Positions 24,178 through 36,300 of a DNA stretch of 64,000 nt are shown here, one piece after another. The notes below the pieces were generated by a model that saw only the letters and a program-made list of their open reading frames with translations, made no database searches and was not told where the DNA came from. Source of the DNA: Artocarpus heterophyllus (lineage: Eukaryota; Streptophyta; Magnoliopsida; Rosales; Moraceae); contig CM046327.1 in NCBI GenBank assembly GCA_025403435.1, positions 11,896,218 to 11,960,217 of the forward strand, given 5' to 3'. Made by a program: the position numbers and the translations under genes. The number at the start of each line of letters is the position of its first letter. The first letter of the stretch is position 1.

Positions 24178-25684
24178 GGTTGTCTTCTTTGATAATTAGT
24201 TTAAGGCACAAAATTATTAGAGGAAGAAGAAGGAAAAATGAATGATTAAATTAAGCTTTTTTATGTGTTTCTGGGAGGTTAACAAGTCTTTTGGGAGGCA
24301 TCCTTGTCGATTCGGTTGTTATTTCTGTTATGATACACCCACTGTTTATACAAATCGTCACATTATTTATCTCGCATTTCCACGTTTCCTTTTTACTTTT
24401 TTTTAGCTCTCTCTCCCTCTTTTTTGTTTAAAGATTTTTTCTGGTCTCTCGTATTTACATGATTGCAACATCCAAATTTACAGTTCTATAAAAATAAAAT
24501 AAAATCCAAGTTTATGAGAATAGAAGGCATCGGAACAAAAATGAGACTAAATTTTTTTGCAAATTAAGCCTTGCGTTTCTAACTTTCTTTGTGAAAAGCA
24601 AATAATCAAGTTTTTAAACAAAAAACTCAATATTTAAAACTTTCAAGCAATCATTTTCTAAACATTCCTAGATAACCAAAATTTAAAGTGTTTTTTATAT
24701 GGGACCCCTGAACCTTACAAGTTTGATAGATGGGTCCCTAAATTGAAAATTTTTGTAATTGCTCTTTAAACTTTAAAATCTGTTAGCATAATAGTCCTAT
24801 TAGAAACAATGTTATAAAAATAAAAATAGGTGGAGTGACCACATGCACTTTACGTGCACCACTTATGAGGAGCAAAATTAACTAAAAAAACAAAAAGATT
24901 AAAAGCAAAACCTAGCCCATCCTTCTTCACCATCTCCCCACCACTCTATGTCACACTATCAAAGACCACCTTGCCTAATAGCCAACAGTGTAGCACTCCC
25001 ATCCACTGCAAGATCTAGGAGTCTGGCTGCTTGTTCACCAAATACTAGGCCAATTTGGCACTGTTGTCTTGTGTTGTTGCTTTTATCGTGTCGTGCTTTA
25101 CTGTGCCATATTATAGACCAGAAGTATGTAGACGTTTTGTAAATCATTTTTGAAGTTGCTGTGAACAGCAGGTGTTTAGTAAATAATGTATAAAATTGTT
25201 ATGGAGATATATAAAAACGAAAATAAATATACTTTATTATACAAGTTTATAGTTTTAGTTTTTAATTTTAATTTATATACATAATATTTGTACATTAAAA
25301 TGCTAAAAAAAATATAATTTTATTGTTAGTTTTTAATATATTTTTTAAAAAATGAATTACTTTTATTAAACTAGATAAATTATATATCCACGTAAAAATA
25401 TATATAAAAAAGCACAACGATATTAAAAAAAGTTACTTTACAATTTAATTCTAAACTTCTTCTATTGATGTTATTTTAATATGTTATGAAGAAAATGAAG
25501 ATATTGGGAATTATAATTATTATCAAGGTTAGTTTCGTAATTTTGAAGTATGACAATAGAACCTGCTGTAAAAGAGCAACCTATGACCTATTTCTCAACT
25601 TTTCCTGTTGGGCAATAGTTTTTAAAAGCAACTTTATAAAACTAGGTTTTACTAAACACTCTAAATTGTTGCAAGAGTCAGAAA
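24178..25684. other. AT-rich region upstream of the GDI pseudogene
   Basis: This should include the former GDI promoter and 5' leader (up to about 24450, with a TCTC-rich patch at 24404-24420). 24695-24800 resembles a 'GGACCCCTGAACCTT' type inverted-repeat element edge. No coding region was recognised; short ORFs near 24950-25147 overlap on both strands and match nothing known to me. Confidence 0.4.
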
Positions 25685-26160
25685 GCAATAAATATTTGTA
25701 GGTGCACCGAAAGAGACAAATTTTGCCAAAATTTTCTAAAATTTCAAAAATTTTAGATTTTGAGAAGTACCAAAATATTTTTCCATGGTAAAATTGTTTC
25801 CATCAAAATATCAATAAATATCTGTAGAAATATCAATATGGATACATTTGTAATGTATTTTGGGTAAAATTTTAGAAAATATGAGAGAAATTTGGGATCA
25901 CTATAGGAAACTACAAATTTTGGCTCTTTTTTTTTTAAACAATTTATCAAGATGTTTTGTATGATTGAGTGTTTGTCCTCTAGCAAATAGTAACAAACTT
26001 TGCAAGAAATCTTATGTTTTTTAGCTTATTATCAAAGAATTTGTAATCTAATAAATATAGGGGCTCTTCCAATGAAGCTCCTCACATTTATTATCTATAT
26101 AATTATGATTTTAGAAACTATAATGAATAGAGAATTTTCAATTGTCCTCATTCGAAGAGA
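25685..26160 (+). repeat. long direct repeat, left copy
   Basis: About 475 bases that match 27470-27920 block by block: AATAAATATTTG at the start, the TTTTAGA.TTTGAGA block, the AAAATTGTTTC.(A/G)TCAAAATATCAA block, TAGGAAACTACA, AACAATTTATCAA, and TTTTCAATT.TCCT.ATTCGAA at the end. By eye the copies are roughly four-fifths identical. Confidence 0.75.
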
Positions 26161-26720
26161 AGATCAGAAAGACCATGAAAGTTTGTGTCAACGACATGCT
26201 GGTAAATTCCTTCCAGGCCCAGCATCATGTCTAACATCTGCAAAAATGTTTCCGCATTCTATAGAAGTACAACATGAAGTCAAACACCAAGAGATGTATA
26301 GATTGCAAGGCGAACAAAACGTTCCTAGGTTAATTGGTCCTTGTAGAGGGATAGAGGCTAACCCCCAGACCAGATCAAAGCAATCCTAAACATGCCATCT
26401 CCATGAAGCAAGCGAGATATATATAAGCTGACAAGTCGAGTAGTTGCATTGAGCCAATTTATTTGTCAGATCATCAGACAAATGCCTACCATTCTTTTAG
26501 GTAGCTTGAGTGGAGTGACCAATGCGAGCAGGCTTTCGAAGACTCGAAAAAGTACCACATGACCCATCCAATTCTTTCAAAACTAATGGAAGGCAAGGCA
26601 TTATATCTATAACTTGCGGTCCACCGATCTCTCCATCGACCGCCTTCCTCTGCTGCCTCATCGCTCGCCTACGTCGCTACATGAAAAGATCACAAGGATC
26701 ATGGAGGAGATGAGCTTTTC
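26160..26720 (+). pseudogene. decayed Gypsy reverse transcriptase/RNase H fragment (Tat/Ogre-like)
   Basis: Across shifting frames the + strand encodes a mutated YVDDM-type motif near 26185-26205 (read as VCVNDMLV), then RGIEANP near 26348-26368, an LNMPS and SRVVALSQFI-type block (26385-26460) and KCLP-F. These are the RT-to-RNase H landmarks of Tat/Ogre Gypsy elements. Frameshifts and stops are frequent. It lies between the two long direct repeats but I see no LTR signature there. Confidence 0.65.
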
Positions 26721-27469
26721 GACGAGCCTAAGTCAGATAGCTGTCTTGAAGTGCCACTAAACTTTTCCCCACTGTCTTTGTTGTTACCTTGTCGAGTTGA
26801 AATTGCCTGCATTTTCAAAGTTCTGATCTTCACTTAAGGCTAGTCACATGGAGGACATTGGCATCTTTAGATTTCCGATAAGAACTCCTCCGCACATGAG
26901 GAGACCATCTCCTCTCCTATTTTGGCCTCCACATTGGAGAGATGTCCCTACGCAGTTTCAGATCGACTCTTTTCTTTCTCTTTTTTTTTTTTTTTTTTAA
27001 AGATTCATAAATTTAGTGAAGTTTATTATTTTGCGACATAGTTTGTGTTGTTCTATATAATTTTTGTTTTATTTGTTATTTTTTAAAAAAAAATTTGACT
27101 ATTTTTTTTTTTTTTTTTTTTTTTTTTTGTGTTTTTCTCATGTGTTTCCTTAGCCGTGGCTGCCAAAAATGACAGTTTTTGGCAAATACCGGATTCCAAC
27201 CAATAAACATGGCTGATACTAGTATCAATTGGTAGTTTAAGCATATATTTAGTATTTCAAATTTAGTATGATGATATGGTCGTGGCATTCTCTGTGAATA
27301 TATATTTTTTTATAGCACAAGTGAATATAAGCCTTAAATTTATGGCATCCTTATAAAAAGACTAAAATTTATACTTGTAGTCTCTAGGGGTGGATAAGAC
27401 AAGATTTTTTTTTTCTCTAATACAAACTTTTCAAAATTTAAATTTCTATTAATTAAAACAACATTAGAA
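26721..27469. other. remainder between the direct repeats
   Basis: 26721-26980 may be the decayed continuation of the Gypsy fragment. 26977-27128 has long T runs. 27140-27470 is AT-rich with no recognisable coding. Confidence 0.35.
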
Positions 27470-27920
27470 AACAATAAATATTTGCAGGAGCAACCAAAGA
27501 TGCAAATTTTGCTGAAAATTTCAGTTGAAATTTTAGACTTTGAGAGGTGTCAAAGTATTTTTTCTATTATAAAATTGTTTCTGTCAAAATATCAACAAAT
27601 ATTGGTGTAAATATCGATATTGATACATTTGTAGTGTATTTTGTGGAAATTTGGGAAAATGTCGGAGAAATTGCAGTCACGTTAGGAAACTACAGATTTT
27701 GGCTTTTTTTAACAATTTATCAATATGCTTTGTATAATCAAGTGTTTGTCTTCTAGTAAGTAGTAACAAACATTTCAAGGAACTTTATGTTTTTTTAGTT
27801 TACTATCAAAGAATTTGTATACCAATTCTTTCAACCAAGCTCCTTACATTTACTCTCCATATAATTATAATTTTAGAAACTATGATAGATAGAAAATTTT
27901 CAATTATCCTTATTCGAACA
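27470..27920 (+). repeat. long direct repeat, right copy
   Basis: See 25685-26160 for the matching blocks. The order and orientation are the same. Its downstream flank (CATCCCAGGTAAATG) differs from that of the left copy. Confidence 0.75.
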
Positions 27921-28204
27921 TCCCAGGTAAATGCTTAGAAAAAGTTGTAGTTTCCTCTTTATAGAAATATAATGTGAAAAAATCAACAAACCTATATATG
28001 TCATGTTCATAACTATATTAAGTATTATTCAAATAATATGTAAGGGCATTAATAGTGCTTAAATCAAGACGAGCTATAAAACTTGTGAACATCACATGAC
28101 TTTCTTTTTGTATTAAGAAAGGGTCATTTACATAACTGTCTAAATATAACACATTGAATCTAAAAATGTCTACTAATTGTTTTAATTGTAAAGAAATTTT
28201 CCGC

Positions 28205-28315
28205 TCCTTCGAACCTCTAGTTTTGTCATCAAGGTTTATTGGATTGTTGCATGTCTTCCGATTGTGCCCAAGCTGACCACAACATTCACATCTATTTTGT
28301 TCCGTGATTTACTAC
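28205..28315 (-). pseudogene. zinc-knuckle fragment, possibly from a MULE transposase
   Basis: The - strand encodes RCECCGQLGHNRKTCN near 28295-28248, a C-x2-C-x4-H-x4-C knuckle in the style found at the C-terminus of plant Mutator-like transposases (GHN.RTC). No other part of a transposase was seen, so origin is uncertain. Confidence 0.35.
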
Positions 28316-28971
28316 CCAACATAACAAGTTGGAAAATCTGTTAAAACAACTAAATGTGGTTGACACGTAATAAAGTCAAACGTTACAAAAAATAAAAGTC
28401 GCCCAAAATCAATTGCGGTAATTGTGGGTTATTTGATTGCAAACAATCAACGTTAACCGGGAACAAAAATGGGAAAAAAAATTTCACGCCAAGTTTATGG
28501 TAGGGCATAATCGAAATTCCAAATTACATCTTTTTAAAATGGGATACTGTTGGATTTTTGTGTATATTTAGACATTTTTGAGACTCAATAAACTTAAAAT
28601 GGATAGTTTGTGTATTTACTTTAATTTATAAACAACGTAAATTTTCATAATTTTTATAATTTTTTTTTAATATTTCTACTGATATTGATGAATTGTCAGA
28701 AATTTCCATAAAACAATATTAATGATATTTTTGCCAAAACTGGTATTTTCATCCCTGAACGCAACTACAAATGTAACATTTATTTTCAACCAATTTCTGA
28801 GAAGACTTCATTATTCCTGCATAAATCGACGTCTTTTTTTCTTTGTTTTCCGTTTATGCTAGAGACATCTTCCATGACAATTTCTCACAACAAAGAGTGG
28901 AGGAAATTTAAAAACAGATGAAACCTAAAGGCATTGCTCATCAAAGATTACTAATTAAGATCATTAAGGAT

Positions 28972-28997
28972 ATATATATATATATATATATATATAT
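28972..28997. repeat. (AT)n microsatellite
   Basis: Thirteen TA dinucleotides without interruption. Confidence 0.9.
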
Positions 28998-29110
28998 CGT
29001 TCAACATAAAGCCGATTAGTATATAGATATATGTGATTAATACAAGCCGTATCCTTTTGTCGACAACATTATCTTGTCATGGCTACAAAACATCATCTAC
29101 TCTTCCCCCC

Positions 29111-32100
29111 TCAGCCAGAGTATGGTAGCCTGCAGAAAGTATATTTGAACAACATTTTATGCAAGCTATCCCACGAAAAACGAATGACACGTTAAAATTT
29201 AAGATTATCTGCACTTCTAGTCCCTGAATTATGAGAATAGTGACATTTTAGTTTAACTTTTAATTTTCCCATAATTTTTAACTGAATTAATTTTTGCATA
29301 CTACTTCCTAAACTTCCTTATTTTTGACTATTTTAATCTTTGACCATAAAATTGATGGTGCTTTATAGAGGGTTATTTATCTTTTTATATCCCGTGTTTA
29401 GGTTTATTTAAATATTATAGCTTTATTTTTTATCTCATTAAATGTATATCTTTAGATTAGATTTAATACACAAATTTATCTATTTTTCTAGTCAACTTTC
29501 AATTTTGACATAAAAATTGTCCAAAATGGCCTATACTAGAAAAATAAGCAAAATTTAAAATTTAAAAAACCTTAAACTAAGGGATTTGACCTAAAAAATA
29601 TTTAGAATAACCCTTAAAAATGGACTTTTTTTTGTTTTTATTTTTCTTTTCTTCTAATTTTAGAAAGCTTTAGTCTTTCTCTCTTTTACTTAAGTATAAT
29701 TTAGTCATTTTAAAGTCAAAATCATTCATCAGCTGAGATAAACTACAGATTTGTTTACACAAATCTAATTTAAAGCTATACAGATGAGATAAAAGCCAAA
29801 TATATGGGTTTTGAATTAACCTAAAACAGATGGTATAAAAAGATAAATATCTCATCTATATAATTAAACAAAGACAATCATGTTTCATCATGTGACAACT
29901 CAAAATTTTATAAAAATAGTTAAATTACATGCAAAATGTTCTCTTCCTTGCTGTCAAAACCGTTGAAAATTATATTTTGCACTTATTGTACTTTTTACGT
30001 AAAATTTTCAGATATGTGATAAAGATGTGATTATCTACATTTATTTTCAATTTTAGTGTTAAGAACTAAAACTATTATAAAAAACAAAAGATCATACAAT
30101 AATTTCTCATAATAAAAATTCAAGAACTAAAATGGCACAATACGCATAATCCGAGAACTTACAGTGTCATAAATTGATACTTAAAGATGTTATTACTAGC
30201 ATAGTTCTAATGACAAATGTTCTTTAAATTTTTCGTCAGCTGAGGGGTACAAAACCTAATGAACGCAATTACTGCTCAAATTTTGATGCAAGGATCTGCC
30301 CGCTAAGAAAATCACTTTTTCCCATATTTATCTTTCCACTTGTCATGAGTTGTCACAAAATAACGTAAATTCAAACGTTAACCTAACTTAACAAAAGGGC
30401 AATAAATTTTTTGGAAATTAAAAAACAAAATTACTTAAGCTCACCCTAACTTGAGAGATGTGTCAGAAGTACTGTCATAGTCTTGAGGAGGGCCACTAGA
30501 GTTGCATGCATTGGTTATAGACTCGGATGATTGGCCCTCTTCATTAATCATGTTCTCAGAATCAACTCCAGCTTGTCTTTGTGACATCTCCATTGCCTAC
30601 ACCACATCATGCATGCATTAAATGTGATTTTTTTTTTTCTGTAATAAACATCACTGGCTAGTGTAAATAATGCCCCATCATTTTGGATATAGATCCAAAA
30701 ATATTAATTGTCAAAGATATGTGGACCCAGCTACTCTGACCAAAATATGTATACAAGAAGAGATGGAGAGATGGAGAGAGAAAATTCATACTCTTTTTCT
30801 CAATTGTTCATTCTCTTCCATTAATTCCATCCCCTGCATTTTTTAGATATAAACAATTGTTAATCCCAATTAAAAAAAAAGGTAGAAGAAGACAAATCCT
30901 TGAAGGGTTTTTTAGAGAGAGAAAGTGAACTATTTATAATGTGACATACAAACACAGTTACACTTGACATGTTTTGGAATATTATGCTAGTAAAAATATC
31001 TCACGTCTACACTAGTATACTTTTTGCACCAAGAAATTAAATACACATAGGAATTCCATCATTAAAATGATTATATTTTTACCATTCATTAATATATAAA
31101 AACATACACAACGATACGAACATAGACGTGTGTGTACTAGACTACTACAATGTTATGTATGCTAAACTACTATTTAGACCTGATGCATGCTGTTTCTTTT
31201 CTTACCAAAATTAAACTAATTTGGAGTATCTGACTAACCTTTCTCTGAAGATCACTTATCTCTTTCATAATCTTCTCCCCCTGAAAGTTTTTGAACAAAT
31301 TAAATAAAAGATATATTTTAATTCATATGTACTTGTGATATATGGATAGACGTTTTAAAGTTAAATTTGTCCCACATTGTTAAGTTATTGGACCGTGGTG
31401 TTTATAACGTAGATAGAGCACTTTTTTTTTTTTTTTTTTTTTTTTTTGAGTTAGCTTTTGGGGATGAATTCTTCCAAATCCATTTAACATGGTATCATGG
31501 CTTGAACCCTGGCCCACGTTGTGGATTGGATGCCCTCTCCCCTTCAGCTAGCCGTTTCATCAATTCGTTCCAAACACTTTTCTAACACAGTAAAAAATAA
31601 CAACCACTTGCCTTCTTTTCCATCACGCGGCCTAGCCCAGTTTCAAGGGACTTTTCTAGATGTTGAAGTTCTTCTATGTCCAATCCTTGAAGTTCTTCTC
31701 CTCTCAACTGCCTATAGAATATGAGTATATATTGTCCATAAACCAGTGATCCATAATGGAATATCGTTATGTTAAAGACACACAGTGTAAGTATGTATGT
31801 ATGTATGTATTTATTTTAAATACACGGTGTGTGTGTGTGTGTGTGGAGAGAGAAGATGAAGAAATTGCACACAAACCTCAGTTTATGACTTTTCTCTGCA
31901 ATTTCCTTGCTCAACCTGGAGTAGCTACTGTTCTCCACCAGCTACATTAAGCATTTAATAATTCTCTTAGGATTATTATTACCAAAAAAAAATTCTCTCA
32001 TAACTAGGAAGAAGAATATAAGAAATTAGGTTCAATAAGAAACATAATTTCAAGTACTTAGTGATCAATTACTCAGCTTTCTTATATTGTTAGAGATTAT

Positions 32101-33330
32101 TAGTGTATTTTGGAAGCAAGTTAGAACTTATTAGTTTCAATTTTCTATAGTGTAGAGATCTCACATATTGTAGTACAAAACAAAAATATACTACGGTGTA
32201 CAAATCTCACATGCTATAGCATTTGAGTACTAGCTTTAAGTTCGCACTTACTTCCCAAACACTATATATTAGAACACCATCTTTGAGTCCAAATGGAGGA
32301 CCAACACTGCAACAACCTTCTCAATATCTCACAGCACATAATCAGCCGTTTACTGCAGATTACTATATTTTTATAACTAAATAATTCAATAGGTTCTAAT
32401 GCATTGTATCCTCAAAGCGGGGTAGGGTATTTAGAAAGTCAGTTCGAACCAAAAGTTTGAATATAAGACATAATAACAATTCAAATTTTATGAGAGAAAA
32501 CACTAACAAAATTAATTTAGACTAAAATTTTTTGATTTAAACTAAATTCCCAAACAGACTTAAAATTGGGCTGCTCCTAATGCTATTCATTCTCTAATAT
32601 AAAATATTTGATATTATGGTATCAAAGCTATAACTTCTAATGAGCTCTTTTTCCTGGCTTGTTCTCTCTCTCTCTCTTCTAGCTCAATATGGCTTCTGAT
32701 TTTGCTCTAAGAAATCCAAACCTTCTTGTCACCATCGCACGCAACACTACCCAAAATTTATTCATCATCAATACAGCAACTCAATTACCTATCAAGCTCA
32801 CTTGAGTCAATTATATAAACGTCTTTGGAAATCCAAATTTTCCCTTTTTTTCTTCCGCGTTGTCCTTCTTGCCTATATTGATGGAACTTTTCCTTCCCTT
32901 TCAACCATGACTACCACAAACGATCAAGTTCTCCAAATTACCCGAATCACATTTTTCGGTTAAGACATGACATTCATCTGAAGCCTGGACTCGTAGACCG
33001 AAGAAAAAAGAGTTTGAGCTTTCAAAGAGACTTAATTGAGTGAAGGGAGTTTGAGGGTTAATTGAGCTCTCGCACTAACGGTAGAAAAATTTTGAGCATG
33101 GTTGGGTGCGATAGCAATGAAACGGTTAGGATTGGTTTCAGCAAAATCCGAAGCCATGGTTTCAGCAAGAGCTCGTTAATTAGATTATAGCTATGACGCC
33201 ATAACAATTTCAGATGAGCATATGTATAGCGCTTTATACAAGTGATGACATTTTATACACACGGATGCACTAAAACAGGAGCAGCTGAGAATTAAGGCTT
33301 CAAGGTTACAACAAATAACAAGCTATTGAA

Positions 33331-33365
<35 letters not shown>

Positions 33366-36300
33366 CACATAATTTAGTAGTATGTATGGTGTGATTGAGA
33401 TGGTCTTCCATTTAATTTTGAATTCAAGGCAAGCATTCGCGTTATCTCTAACATGTTCCCGGAAGCTATTGTATCCTACTAAGTATATCTACACGGAAAA
33501 AAAAAATGCTACTTGGTTTTGAAAGTCTGAAGAAAGTATCATGTTTCAATATTACAAGTACAGATTATCAAAAGAAAAATGTTACAAGTAGAAAAAAATC
33601 AGTATACCACAAGCAAGGTTTTAAAAGGCAAAAACGGGAACCGAGGCATTTTGTCTAATTGACTCGAGGCGTAAGCCTCAAAGCGGATTGAGGCGTAAGT
33701 ATCGAATGCAAAATAAAAAAATTTAGAAAGTCGAATAAAATTCATAAACATGCCATAAAACACACACTTAGTTCATCACAAAACCATAAAACACAATAAG
33801 AAAGTGCATAAAACACATACAATATAATATGTATGCTACTGTTCTTTTAATATGGTTATAATTATATGGCTTTTATAGCACATAAGATAACCTCTCTTTT
33901 TTTTTTTTTTTGAGAAAATGAAATAACTATAGATCTAAATGAATAAAAATCACATACTGCACTCTTTATATAACTTTCATTTTATATAACATTATAACAT
34001 TTGTACCTACTTCTATAAAATATACATTACTAAAGTAGCTATAAAAGGGGAAAAAAGAAAAAAAAAACCAACCTACGGTAGAAAATAAAAGAAAAAGGGA
34101 AAAAAAAACTAAGGAGTGAGGGCTGAGGAGGTCAGAATCTGGAAGTGGCTGCTGTCAGTGGGCCGTCGTTCTAGTCACTGCTCATAGGGCAGTGGGCTTG
34201 AAAGTTGCAGGGGTTGATGATCAAGAAAGGGTCGATGATGATGAAGGGGGTAGATGATGAAGAAGTGTCGAAGAAGATGGTAGACTTAGGGTTTAAAAAT
34301 CTATTGCATATTTTTATCTGATTAAAGCTCGTTTTTGATATTGGATTGACTTTCTTTAAAAATGGAAAAAAAAAGATTGGATTGAAAACCGGCTCAAATA
34401 GCCTTCAATTTGAGGCTCATGCCTCATAAGCCTTGAGGCAAAAACGCCTCAAGGCGCATGCCTCAATGAAAAAAAGCATAAGCCTCATTCAAGCCATTCA
34501 AGGCTTAAGCCTTGAAGCGCTGATCAAGCGCCTCAAACTGAGGCGAGCCTCCTCGAACGCCTTTTTAAACCATGACCACAAGTATAACAAATATGAGAAA
34601 TCCAATATAAACTATGGCAGTATAAGAGGAGGAAAGGTTGTAATAGCATCGGTTAAGTGAAGCAAACAAAAGCTTTAGAGTTCATAAGGGATTGACACGG
34701 CTTAGATAAGTAATTTCTTAACTGAAATAACAAAATACTATAAAAAAAAAAAAAGAGGTTAACGTTCATGGTGGGGTAGATTTAGTACCTGCAATTGAAG
34801 AGATGGTTGTCCAAGCTTCTCAAGGTTCTTTGAATGCAAGTTATGCCTTTCTAGGATTTCCTTCATGCTTCAAGAAGAGGAGAGTAATACAAATGTCAAA
34901 TAGTATTAGCAAGAACAGTTGGGAAAAGAATAAAATAAAATAAAATGTTTAAAGTTAAGCTCCAGCACCACTTTTTTACGGGTTTCATTGACAAGAAAAT
35001 TAGTTAAACATCCTCATTAATAGTTATTATTTATTAAGAAATAATTTCGTATTCAATTATCTCACAAATATTTTATGTGTACATGAATTTGTATACACTT
35101 GTTTATTGATCGTCATCAAATTATTCAAGACACACAATCGAGAAACAACTTATCTTGTAAGTTTTTTGCTATAAAATAAAATTAATAAAACAAACAGCAA
35201 TATGCAGGAGACCATAAACTACACTATGAATTTTATCACAATTTCCAGATGTACCTAAAATAATTGAATCAAACTAAATTATCATATGCTTTATTCATGG
35301 GTACATAATTAAAATATCTGTGATTCTATGATTTTAAGTTCGTTCTTGATATTTAATTGACACTAAAACATGGTTTTGATACGTTTTCTCTCAATAAAAT
35401 TGTTCAAATGGCTTCTTGCTCATTTTTTCAGCTGCATAATTTTGACACTCATGCAGACTAGGCCCCTGAAATATGTGGACAATAAAGATGGAAAGTTTTA
35501 CTATATCGGAAGAAAAATTCCACTCATTAATGTTGGGAATTCGATTACTTACGAACTTGACAGGATTAATTATGAATTTTGAACATTAAGAAGACTGATG
35601 AAAGATTCTACTGACTCATCGGTGGTCATATTCCAAAAGAAATTTTCCACATTTTTGAAGTTGACATGCAAAACCAAATATGTTTGAATTCAATACGCCA
35701 ATAAACACGTCACCCTCAAGTGCTTGTACCGTGAATCAGAGAATATAAAGTCAATATTCCCACAAACAGAAATGCTAACACTTCTGCTAAAAGGACCTTC
35801 ATATTCGAGCATACTTCTCCTTGTAACATCTTTCTTTCTTTATTTATTTATTTTTTTTAGAAAAACCAAGAGCTATTCTCAACTTTTGCAGCTTTACTCG
35901 AATGGTGAGCTTATCCAAGCATTTCAGCTATCACTGGACCACCTATTCAGGCATGATGGGGTTACCGACAGTAGGATATGCTATATAGAGATCTATGTAT
36001 AATTCTCTCTCCATGTTGGCCAACTCTCGACCATAGAAATTAAAGCATTATATATATATATATATATATATTAAGCACAACGAGATGTATAGAAAAAAAC
36101 AAAACATCAAATCACCATAATGCATAGTACATATTATACAGGATAACATATGCTGATATGAACCTTGTATTTAATATATATTTTAAAGACTCACCGAAAA
36201 TTATTGCTCGTTAAATATATCACAAGAGACGATTGTGTTTTTCCACATGGATTTCCTATGTATTGACTACTACTCATTTTTCAAGCTGTATATGGTAGTA

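Noticed and set aside
24948..25147. Two overlapping short ORFs on opposite strands
   Set aside because: No domain, no neighbours, and each is the shadow of the other.
25685..27920. Complete LTR element bounded by the direct repeats
   Set aside because: No TG/CA ends, PBS or polypurine tract at the repeat edges.
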